Origin: Bacteroidetes Order II. bacterium
GTDB lineage: Bacteria > Bacteroidota > Rhodothermia > Rhodothermales > UBA2364
DNA: 55,970 nt
Reading direction: 5' to 3'
Assembly: GCA_016788705.1 (NCBI GenBank)
Contig: JAEUSQ010000041.1
Location: forward strand, 1 to 55,970
In this document: positions 8,021-20,400 of the stretch, piece after piece
How the letters are laid out: each line of letters opens with the position of its first letter
Position numbering within the stretch: position 1 is the stretch's first letter
Notes under the pieces: generated by a model
Seen by the model: only the letters and a program-made list of their open reading frames with translations
Database searches by the model: none
What the model was told of the DNA's origin: nothing
Program-made: the position numbers and the translations under genes

Positions 8021-8498
8021 AGACGAGTGGGCTAAAGGTGGAAAGCCATAAGTTTCAAAATTGCTTCATCATGTTTATGTGAGTTTTGTATGGTAGGCTT
8101 GTGAAGAAGCAGGTTGAAAAAATGTACAGAACCGTTTTATGGCCCAACAAGTTACGGTGTATGAACCCCGAAAAGGAAGAGGGAAGGGCAAAAAAAGGAA
8201 AAAACCGTCTTTTTTGAACATTCCGTAGGGGATTGTTTTTTGAATTAAACCATTAACCTTTATGCCCTATCCAAACCCCGACACCTTAAACCCTTGCTAC
8301 AACGGTTCCATTTGGTGATATTTTTTTACTATTTTGAAATTATATCACCTCAAATTTTGCCTGTTGTTACGAAATATTATTGTCATGAAGCGAACGCGAA
8401 ATGTTTGTAATAAAACGATTCTGACCGCCGAAAGAAGTACTGCAACCCTCTTCCGGTATTCATTTTATCAAGACCATCCATCCACCGTTTATAGATCC
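8021..8498. other. Divergent control region between glgA and the giant gene (478 bp)
   Basis: This region must hold the promoters for glgA (leftward) and the giant gene (rightward). It contains an 8-bp inverted repeat at 8314-8349, described separately. The frame of the giant gene is open back to a TTG at 8334, with an ATG at 8385. Translation from 8385 would add a basic, unconserved 38-residue extension before the normal signal peptide. No RNA gene is visible. Confidence 0.6.
8314..8349. promoter_or_regulatory. Inverted repeat over the presumed promoter of the giant gene
   Basis: GGTGATAT (8314-8321) and ATATCACC (8342-8349) are perfect inverse copies separated by 20 bases. TTTG (8311-8314) and TATTTTG (8330-8336) lie inside or next to it and resemble the FCB-type -33/-7 elements, although the spacing is shorter than the consensus. 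A dimeric regulator or a leader hairpin could use this dyad. Confidence 0.4.
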
Positions 8499-11400
8499 AT
8501 GCACATGTTTGAACGTTGTGTAAGCCGCCTTGGGGCAGGCATTTTTAGTTTTGCAGCCTTTACCATGCTGTTGGTTTCTCCACAAGGGCTTTCGGCTCAG
8601 GAACAAACACTTCAAGATGCAGGAGGAGATCCTATATCAAAAATGGAGATGGCTAAACCACTTATTTTTGAGGATTTAGTGGTTCCGGAGCCTATGTTTT
8701 CAAATGTGAAAGATGGGGTCTCGGAGGTGGCAGACACGCCAAACGCTGTTCAGAATGTGCTATTCACCAATGTGACGGGCTTTGTTTATAATGATTATAA
8801 CAGCAACGGGGTAAAAGATACCTATGATATCGGGGTGCCTGGTGTCTTGGTCTCGGCCTATGGGAGTAATGGGGCGCTTATTACCTCTACCACCACGAAT
8901 GCAAGTGGTTCATATTCTTTGTCGGTTTCGAGCGGGACACAAGTTCGGATTGAGTTTACCCAGATACCCACAGGGTCTTATCCTACCAATGCAGGTAGTG
9001 GAAATGGAACAACGATACAGTTTGCCACCGCACCTGCTTCGAATGTGAACTTGGGGATTAACTATCCGGCAGATTACTGCGAGAATAATCCAAAGATGGC
9101 CACGCCCTTTTACGTAAATGGTAATCCGTTAGGGGGTGGTACTGCGGCAAGCTCAAATGCCTTCTGGACGTATAACTATTCTGATAGTGATTTCAGTTCG
9201 CCGACAGCCACAACCACCGCCAACAAAATTGGCGCTACTTGGGGGGTGGCCTATCAACGCGAATCGAAAAAACTTTTTGCGAGCGCCTTTATTAAGCGGC
9301 ATGCTGGTCTTGGGCCTCTCGGGACGGATGGGATCTACCTGATAGATTATTCTACTTCCACGCCCACTGTTTCTAATTACATTGATTTAGGTACGCTCGG
9401 TTTTGGTGCAGGCAATGATCCGCATACTGGCTTGCCAGCCAATAAAATTGATGCCAATTCAGACACAGGTGCTTTTGATGCAGTTGGTAAAGTGGGTTTA
9501 GGGGATATTGACCTTTCGGAAGATGGTAGCAAATTATATGTCATGAATTTGTTCACCCGCTCTTTGCTAAAAGTAAATATTGGTAGCCCAGCAAAAGCTG
9601 GAAGTGCGGTAACCGCTTCCGATATTTCAAGTTATCCTGTTCCAAACCCTGGTTGCACGGGTGGTGATTACCGTCCATTTGCAACCAAGGCTTATAGAGG
9701 GAAAGTTTATATCGGTATTGTGTGCAATGCTCAATCTTCTCAGGATGCCAATAACCTTCGAGCATTGGTTTATGAGTTTAATGAGTCCACCAGTTCCTTC
9801 AATACTACCCCAGTCTTTACCTCCGGTTTAAACTTTAACAGGGGCACTGCCATTACCAGTTACTCTGCGAATTGGCGTCCATGGATCACGACTTTCCCCA
9901 ATATCAACGATACATTTGTTATCGCATATCCGCAGCCCATTCTCAGTGATATTGAATTTGATGTTGATGGTGCGATGATTCTTGGTTTTACCGATAGGTT
10001 TGGCCATCAATCGGGTCGGGCAAACATTAATCCTGTAACGAATCAATTATTTAGTGGTGGGCAAGCCGGAGACATGTACCGGGCAGCGAAATCCGGATCT
10101 TCTTGGGTACTGGAAAACAACGGTACATCGGGAAGTTTTAGCTCCGGTGGTGCTGGAAATGGACAAGGTCCAGGTGGCGGTGAGTTTTTCTGGGCTGATG
10201 ATCAGTACGAACATGACCAGCAATTTCAGGGAGGTCTCGCCGTGCGCCCTGGATCGGGTGAAATCATTAGTGTTTCAGAAGACCCGATCAACGGTTCTTA
10301 TTGGGCGGGTGGTGTTATTTATAGTAGAAACAATACGGGCGCCTTTGTACGTGGAAACGTATTATATAAAGATTCTAATGATGTGAGTGGTTTTGGTAAG
10401 GCAGTTGGCCTCGGTGATGTTGAATTGCTTTGCTCGCCTGCCCCACTCGAAATCGGGAACCGCGTGTGGTTAGATACTGACTCAGATGGGATTCAAGACG
10501 CAGGTGAAGGGGGCATTTCGGGTGTAACGGTGCGTCTGTTCAAGAGTGGTAGCCAAGTGGCAACCACAACTACCGATACCAAAGGGGAATACTACTTTAA
10601 TAATGGAAACGTAACAGGCGGGCTTTTGCCAAATATGGCATATGAAATTCGCTTAGACAAAACCCAGACGGCTGTTACATCCTATTCTCTTTCAAATGCG
10701 AATGTTGGTACGAACGATGCAATAGACAGCGATGCCACAATGAGTGGCAATAACGCCATAATAGCACTCACGACGGGTGGTTATGGGGTTACCAATCATA
10801 CCTATGATTTTGGCTTTAATGCTGGCCCACCTCCTCCTGATGGTTGGGCATATGTTTGTACGGACGATAAAAATGTGGGGCTATATGGTAGAGGGGTCAA
10901 TGGCGCAACCCTTCCACAAACGATTTCGATTCCAAATAGTGGTGCTGTATTTCAGGTGGTGGCCGAGGTGGTGTATAAAGGTTCTAATCCAGGCGCCACC
11001 ACAACGTTTAAAGATGCTTCCGGAACAGCATATTCTGCAAATCGAATTACTCCTCCAGGTACTAGTTCGGATGTATGGGTTTATCGTGCGGTGCTTCCAG
11101 GAACCGCATCAGTTCGCTATGACAACACCAGTGCCCAATCCAGCCTCCAATCTTTTGTCGTATATCCGTTCTATATGGGAACGGGTGATGGTAAATCCAC
11201 CACAGGTAAATTTACGACCCTAAGTGGCTACAATGATATTCAAACCTTGACCCTCAATATTCCAACCGATGCAGGTAGTCGGGATTTGAAAGTGACCGTT
11301 CCAATTTCAGAATTGACAAATGATGGGCGTGCCCTCAAGGTGACGGCAACGGCTGGTGGCGTGAGTAACTCAGTCATTATCCGTGGGCCAGATACCAGTT

Positions 11401-14400
11401 TGGGGAATTGCTGTTTGGCCATGCCAATGGTGACGCTCACCAATGTTCCGGCAACGGCCACTTCTGTCACAATCACGATAGATACACGCAATGGCCAGGT
11501 GGTTTCGGGTGTAGATGGCCAGTCTTATGTGATTGCAGGAGCCTTGGAAGCGGAAGTGAATTGTGCCAAAGCCAAAATAGGGGATTATGTTTGGGAAGAC
11601 CGTAACCGTAACGGTCAACAGGATACAGGAGAACCTGGTATTCCCAATGTGCAGGTTAAGTTGTTGGATCCTTCAAACAATACCCTCAGCACTACGACGA
11701 CCGATGGCAGTGGGATGTACATGTTTGGCAACTTACAGGCTGGGACTTATAAAGTGATGTTTACAACTCCTTCTGGATATGTTCCGACCCTTAAAGATCA
11801 GGGTTCTGATACCAGTGACAGCGATAACGATCCAACCACAGGTATGACAGGAACTTATACATTGGTAGCTGGCCAAGAAAATAAAACGGTGGATGCTGGA
11901 TTCTATAAAGTTGCAGATCTTGAGTTAGTAAAAGTAGTGGATAATGCCAATCCTGTAACGGGTGGAACCGTTAACTTTACGATTTCTGTAACGAACAAAG
12001 GACCTGCCCAAGCCACAGGCGTAGAGGTGAAAGATTTGTTACCAACGAACTTGGTTTACCAAAGTGCCACTGCCAGCCAAGGCTCTTATACAAATGGAAC
12101 GGGTATCTGGACGGTTGGAACGCTTAATGTGAACCAGACGGCTACCCTGCAAATCCGTGCAACAGCCAATGGGACGGCTAAGAACTGTGCTGAAGTCACA
12201 AAGGCTAATGAGTTTGATTCCGATTCAACGCCAAACAATTACAACAATGGAACCGGGCCGAACGAAGACGACGATGATTGTAAAGACGTTGGCCCTGTAA
12301 ATAAGATTGACCTTGAACTTACCAAAGCCGTAAGTGCAACCTCTGCAAATATTGGCCAAAATGTTACTTGGACGGTCACGTTGGTTAATAAAGGCCCCAA
12401 TGCCGCAACGGGTGTTACGGTAAGGGAAAATGTACCTGCCGGAACCACTTTCGTAAGTGCAACCCCTTCTCGAGGTTCTTACAACCAATCAACTGGAATT
12501 TGGACGGTGGGCAATGTGGCTGTAAATGAGACACTCACGTTGGCGCTTGTTACCACTATTCAGCAAACGGGTAGTATTATAAATTATGCAGAAGTCAATG
12601 CCGCAAATGAAATGGATGTGGATTCTACACCGGGGAATGGTTCTACAAATGAAGATGATGATGACACCAAGTCTTTGAATGGAACCGGAAAGATTGATCT
12701 TGAACTGACAAAGACGGTAAATAACTCTACGCCGAATTTTAATGATAATGTCACGTTTACGGTGACCGTTCGGAATGTCGGCCAAATTGCCGCAACAGGG
12801 GTTGAGGTAAGTGATGTGTTACCCGCAGGGCTTCAGTATGTGAGTGCGACGGCTTCTCAAGGATCCTATGTTAATGCAAGCGGTATTTGGACGATCGGTG
12901 GAATGGCGGTTAATGCAAGCGTAAACCTGCAAATTGTGGCGAAGGTCGTCACGACCAATCAGGTGACCAATTATGCCCAGGTTTCGAAGGCCAACGAGAT
13001 GGATGTGGATTCTACGCCGGGTAATAATTCCACGAATGAAGATGACGATGACCAAGTTACTCTTGGGCCGAAGTCGCTGATTGATTTGGAATTGACAAAA
13101 CTGACCAATAAGACCACCGCTAATGTAGGAGATACCGTTGAATTTACAGTGTCGGTAGTGAATAAGGGGCCCAATACTGCCACAGGCGTTGCTTTAGAAG
13201 ACCTTCTCCCGAATGGTATGTCGTTCAGTGCTGCTACGCCAAGCCAAGGGAGTTATAATAATGCAACAGGTCTTTGGACGGTAGGGACATTGAATGTCAA
13301 TGCAACTGCTACCTTGCTGATTCGCACCATAGCCAATGCAACCGCAAAGAACTGTGCACAAGTAAAAGCCGCAGATCAGACCGATGTGGACTCGACACCG
13401 AACAACTTTAACAGTGTGACCGAGACACCAAACGAAGATGATGACGATTGTAAGAGTGTAACCGTAGCACCCAAGATTGATTTGGAATTGACCAAAACCG
13501 TAAATAATGCAAGTCCGGTTGCGGGAAATAACGTCACCTTTACCATTACCGTTACCAACAAAGGGCCGAGTGCTGCTACGGGTGTAAATGTGAAAGACCT
13601 ACTTCCGAATGGTCTTACCTTTGTATCTGCTACTCCAAGCGTCGGTAATTATAACAGTGCTACGGGTGTTTGGTCTATTGGCAATGTAGCCGTAAATGCA
13701 ACCCCCACCCTTGCGATCACGGCGACGGCAACCGGAAATCCTTCTATGGCCACCAACTGTGCCGAGGTGAGCAGTGCCACCGAAGTTGATGCCGACTCTA
13801 CGCCAAACAATGCTTCTGCAACCCATGAAGACGATGATGCCTGTGCCAAAGTCACTACTTCACCGCAGCGCATTGATCTGGAATTAACAAAAACGGTTAA
13901 CAATGCCAACCCGACAATTGGTGGAACGGTCTCCTTCACCTTGACGGTTATCAATAAAGGACCCCAAAATGCCACGGGTGTTGCGATAGATGACGTGTTG
14001 CCAGGTGGGTTCCAATATGTTTCTAATAGCGGTGGATATAACCCAACGACTGGTTTGTGGACGGTAGGGAACTTGAATGTGAATCAAACCGCCACGCTTA
14101 CGATTACCGGAACCGCAACGGGTACGCCCAATACGGTTCGTAATTGTGCAGAAGTGGGTACCGCTGATCAATTGGATACGGATTCTACGCCGCGAAACAA
14201 TGTCCAAACCGAGGATGACTATGCCTGTGCGCAATTTACCGTACAACCAAGAATTGATCTGGAAGTAAATAAGGTGGCCAATACCAACAGTGTTCCTGTA
14301 GGTGGAGAAGCCAGCTTTACCATTACTGTGGTGAATAAAGGGCCAAGTGAGGCGACGGGGGTTGTGCTTAAAGACTTGTTGCCTGCGACCGCCACGTTTG

Positions 14401-17400
14401 TGGGCGCCTCGGCGAGCCAAGGAAGTTATGTAAATGCCAGCGGGTTATGGACGGTGGGCAACCTGGCAATAAATGGTTCTGCTACCTTACTGCTCACGGC
14501 TAAAATCAACAGTACCACCAATAACTGTGTGGAAGTGAATGCGGCGAATCAAACCGATATAGACTCTACACCCAATAACAACTCTACGACGGAAGATGAT
14601 GATGCCTGTGCAACCATTTCCACGACGCCCGTTATTGACCTTGAATTAACGAAAACCGCCAGTACTACCACACCTGTAATTGGCCAAAATGTGACGTTTA
14701 CAATTTCGGTTGTAAACAAAGGGCCGAGCAATGCAACAGGAGTGACTGTCAGTGACCTTTTACCAACTGGCTTACAATTTGTATCGGCAAATCCTGCGGC
14801 GGCATATAATGCTGCGACGGGCGCTTGGACCATTGGTAATGTGGCAGTAAATCAGACGGTGACGCTCCAGATTGTGGCAAAGCCAACAACTACAGAACAA
14901 GTTCGGAATTATGCGCAAGTAGCAACGGCGAATGAAACCGATATAGACTCGACACCGGGCAATAATTCCAATACCGAAGACGACGACGATGCGGTGGTGC
15001 TTTCTACAAGACCACAAATTGATCTGGAACTGACCAAGACAGTAAACACCACCAGTCCGCAATTGGGCGGCACGGTCACCTTCACCCTTTCGGTAGTGAA
15101 CAAAGGCCCTGCTCCGGCAACAAATGTGACGGTTTCGGATCAGTTGCCAGCCGGACTGACCTTTGTGTCGGCAAGCGGTGTAAATGGATCATACAACAAT
15201 ACGACGGGTATTTGGAGTATTGGCAATATTGCTGTGAATCAAGTGGTAAGCCTGCAAATTACCGCAACCGTAAATAGTACGAATCCGATCACGAACTATG
15301 CCCAGGTTAATTTTGCAACCGAAACCGATATAGATTCCACTCCTGGAAACAACTCCACAACAGAAGACGACGACGATCAGGTTACCATACAAGGAGCAGC
15401 AAAAATTGACCTTGAACTGACCAAAACAGTCAATACTACTGCGCCCAATATCAACGACAATGTGACCTTCACCGTTACAGTCGTGAACAAAGGGCCGAAC
15501 AATGGTACTGGTATAGAAGTTCGTGATGCCTTGCCAGCCGGATTGCAGTTTGTCTCTTCTTCTGCAACACAAGGCAGCTATGTGGCTTCTACCGGAATTT
15601 GGACTATCGGAAACCTTGCCATCAATCAAACAGTGCAGCTACAAATTGTGGCTAAAGTTACCACAACCAATACGGTTATCAATTATGCGCAGGTGAATAA
15701 AGCCAATGAGCAAGATATTGATTCCACGCCGGGCAACAATTCTACGACAGAGGATGATGACGATCAGGTGATCCTTTCTGGAAAGCCGGTGATTGACCTT
15801 GAATTGACCAAATCTGTTAATACAACTACACCTGCCATCAATGGTGATGTAACCTATACGATAACGGTTGTCAATAAAGGGCCAAGCAATGCGACAGGTG
15901 TGACGGTTTCGGATCTTCTGGCTTTGGGTCAGACCTTTAAATCTGCGACAGCAACACAGGGCGGCTATACAAGCGCAACAGGTTCTTGGAATATTGGAAA
16001 CCTCGCCGTAGGTCAGTCTGTTCGATTAGATATTGTAACAACGGTCACCACAACGGATCCACTCCGGAACTATGCGCAAGTTGCAACAGCGAATGAAACA
16101 GATATTGATTCCACACCGGGCAATAATTCCAATACCGAAGACGACGACGATGCTGTGTTGATTCAGGCCGCAAAGAAGATAGACCTCGAGTTGACAAAAT
16201 CTGTAAACAACAATGCGCCGATAGTGGGTCAAAATGTGATTTTCACGCTTTCACTTATCAATAAAGGTCCCAGTGGCGCGACAGGTGTGGCAGTAAAAGA
16301 TGCCTTGCCAGCGGGATTAGCCTTTGTTTCGGCAAGTCCATCTGTTGGTTCATTTGACAATGGAAGTGGTATCTGGACAGTAGGCAACCTTGCGAATGGA
16401 CAAGCGGTGACTCTTCAGATTACAGCTACGGTAAATACGAGAGACCTCGTGACCAACTACACCCAAGTGAGTGCGGCCAATGAACCTGATGTGGACTCTA
16501 CGCCGAACAATAATTCCACAACCGAAGATGATGATGATCAGGTTAGTTTACAAGGAACGCCTCGTATAGACCTTGAGTTGACCAAAACGGTGGACAACAA
16601 TAAGCCAGCAATTAACTCGAATGTCACCTTTACCATAACGGTGGTGAATAAAGGTCCAAATAATGGTACCGGAATAGAAGTTAAAGACGTATTGCCAACA
16701 GGTCTTCAATATGTTTCCTCTTCTTCGACACAAGGAGGGTTTAATCCTACATCGGGCATTTGGACGGTCGGTAATTTAGCCGTCAATCAGTCAGTCGAGT
16801 TAACTTTGGTGGCGAAAATGACGACTGCAAACACGGTGGTTAATTATGCCCAAATAAACAAAGCCAATGAAACCGATGTGGATTCTACGCCGGGTAATAA
16901 TTCGACAACAGAGGATGATGACGATCAGGTAACGCTTACTGGCGAGGCGAGAATTGACTTAAGCCTTACGAAAGTCGTAAACAATTCGGCACCTGTTGCG
17001 GGTACATCAGTGACCTTTACGGTGACCGTTCGCAATGACGGGCCTTCCCCAGCAACGGGTGTGAACGTAAAAGACCTTTTACCCGCTGGTCTCACCTATC
17101 AAAACTTTACAACGGCTTCGGGAAGTTACAACAACGCAACAGGAATCTGGAGTGTGGGTAACTTGGCGGTGAATACCACTGCCAGCCTGCAAATTACTGC
17201 GTTGGCTACGGGTACTCCGGCAACGGTTGATAACTGTGCGGAGGTAAGTGCCGCAGGTCAAACGGATGTGGATTCCACACCCGGCAATGCCGCGAACGTA
17301 AAAGAAGATGACGATGCGTGTGCAAAGGTAACCACCTCGCCACAACGCATTGACCTTGAACTCACGAAAGTGGTGAACAATGCAACACCTGTTGTTGGAG

Positions 17401-20400
17401 AAAATGTGACCTTTACTGTAACGGTTCAAAACAAAGGGCCACAAAATGCCACTAATGTTCAGGTTTCGGATTTTCTCCCGAATGGAATGGAGTATGTGTC
17501 GTCCAGCAGTTCGGTGGGTGGCTACAATGCTGCGACGGGTTCGTGGGTCATTGGCAACTTGGCGGTAAATCAATCGGTCGCCCTTCAAATAGTGGCGAAA
17601 GCCAATGGGACTGCTACCAATTGTGCGGAGGTATCCCGTGCTTCTGAAATGGATGTTGACTCGCAACCGGGTAATAATTCTACAAATGAAGACGACGATG
17701 AATGTCGGACAGTAACTGTGCAGCCACGTATTGATTTGGAATTGACCAAGGTGGTGGATAACAATATCCCCAAGGTGGGTGAGAATGTCACCTTTACGAT
17801 TCGTGTCGTAAATCGTGGCCCAAGCAATGCGACCGGTGTGGCCGTTAAAGACTTGTTGCCTACGGGCTTAATATATGTTTCCAATACGCCGAGTGCCGGT
17901 ACTTATGTGCCTGCCACTGGCATTTGGACTATCGGTAATATGCCCGTAAATGCAGCGGAAAACCTGTTAATTACTGCTAACGTTGCAGCCGCTGGGCAGA
18001 TTGTCAACTATGCGCAAGTGAGTGCGGCCAACGAAACCGATATAGATTCCACACCAAATAATAACTCCACAACCGAAGACGACGATGACCAAGTGGTGAT
18101 TTCAGGACAGCCGATTGTGGATTTGGAATTGCAAAAAACGGCCAGCAAGCAAGAAGTTTTGGTGGGCGAAAATGTGGTCTTTACTATTCGTGTTGCGAAT
18201 ACTAGTGCTTATTCCGCTACCAATGTTAAAGTGGTAGATGTTTTACCTTCTGGCTTTACCTTTGTTAGTGCAAGTGACCCTGCATTTGATGCCGCCACTA
18301 AACAATGGACTGTTGGAACTTTGGCAGCAGGTGCTAGCAAAACATTAAATCTAACGGTCACGGCAAATCAGGCCATTGCGATGACGAACTGTGCCGAGAT
18401 CAGTAACCAAAGTGAAGCTGATCTTGACTCTACGCCTTCAAATGGGGTGAGTACAGAAGATGATTATGGATGTGCCCAAGTGAATGTAAAACCGCGTACC
18501 GCAAGCTTAGACATTACCAAGGCGGTGGATAAAGTGGTTGCGAATGTGGGTGAAACCGTGATTTATAGCATTACAGTGCGGAATAACGGCGATCAGACAC
18601 TCCCCGAATTGACGGTAAATGACACGCAAGCATTGCAACTGAACACCCCCCAATATACCCTATCGGGTGATGCTACCGGAAGTGGGGCATGGACGGGAAC
18701 GCTCAAAATTACGCCTTTAGGTGGTTTGGCTCCCAATGAAGTTGTGACGGTTCGCATCTCAGGTACGGTCCCAACTTCGTTGTTGGGAAGCAACTTCCGT
18801 AATACGGCAACGGTGTCTGCTCCAAATGTGGATCCAAAGACCTCGAACGAAGTTGAGACACGTGTTCCGGTGGCAAACCTGACCATTAATAAGCAAGTGG
18901 ACAAGACCGCAGCCTCTCCAGGTGACCCACTTTCCTACACCCTTACGGTAACAAATGTAGGGGATGCGCCAGCCACCAGTATTCTGGTTAATGATGGTGC
19001 GGCGGTAACAAACCTTACCAACCCAACCTATACGGTAACGGGTGGAACTCCTGCAAGTGGTAATTGGACCGGTTCGTTGACTATTACACCAGGTGGAATA
19101 GGCTTGGCGAAAAATCAATCCATTATCATCCGTATTAATGGAACGGTTCCTGCTACTGCTACCCCAGGCACAGTTTTGGTAAATAGCGCTTCGGTTGCTT
19201 CACCGCAAGATCCGAATGGAACAACCCCTTCAAATCCTGTGCAGACAGTAATTGGAGGTGCCGATTTGGTGGTTGCGAAAGATGTGGACAAAACCGCTGC
19301 CCAGGCGGGAGACCAATTGCTATATCGGATTACGATTACCAACAAAGGAACGGCAACGGCCAGTAATGTGGTACTTCAGGATGCGGTGCCATTAGCTTCT
19401 CCAAAATATGCGATTGGTGCGGACTTTTTGTATGCCACAGGTGGTACGGCCTGGCCTTCGAGCAATAGCCTTACGTTGCCTAACTCTATTGCACCGAATA
19501 CAACCGTAACCGTCTTTATTCGCGGTATCATCCCAACTAATACACCTTCTGGTGCTGTTGTGCAAAATATTGCGCAGGCTTCCTCACCCAATGATCCAGA
19601 TGGGCCAGCAGTGAGTCCGCCAGTCCAAACGGTGATTAATGCCGCTGATCTTGCAGTGACGAAAACCGTAAACAAAACTGCCGCACAACCCGGAGACTTT
19701 ATTGCTTACACCATCACCATTACAAACAATGGAAATGGCGATGCAAAAACCATCTTGGTGAGTGACGCAGGCGCAATGGCCTTACAGAATCCGACTTATA
19801 CCGCAGTCAATGCGGCTCCCACTGGACCTGCTGCGTGGACAGGTCAATTGACCTTTACACCGGTAAATCCTCTTAAGAAAGGGGAAAGTATCACGGTCTA
19901 TATTTCGGGAACGGTTCCTGCCAGTACCGCTCCGGGAACCATTATCCCCAATACGGCACAAGTAAGCTCGCCGGAAGACCCAACGAGTCCAGTAACATCT
20001 ACACCTGTTCAAACCGTGATTGGAGCAGCAGATTTGGTGGTCACCAAAGAGGTGAGTCAAACAGCGGCGCAACCGGGCGATCAACTTATGTATAAGATCG
20101 TGGTGAAAAATCAAGGAACGGCTACCGCTACCAACGTATCCGTTACCGATGCCGTACCGCTTTCCACACCGAAGTATGCAATTGGTGCAGACTTTAACTA
20201 TGCTACGGCTGGAACGGCGTGGCCGGGAACGATCACCCTTCCGACAGCATTGGCTCCGAATGCAACGGCTACGATCTATATTCGTGGTTTGGTTCCGGCA
20301 GTACCGCCTGGATCAGTTTTGCAAAACATTGCGCAGGCCTCTTCACCCAATGATCCTAATGGTTCCGAAAAGTCTAATCCTGTGCAAACGGTCATTAACG

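Noticed and set aside
8334-8498. N-terminal extension of the giant protein from the TTG at 8334 or the ATG at 8385
   Set aside because: The extension is basic and non-hydrophobic and would place about 40-55 residues before a normal signal peptide. It is possible but less likely than the start at 8499 or 8505.
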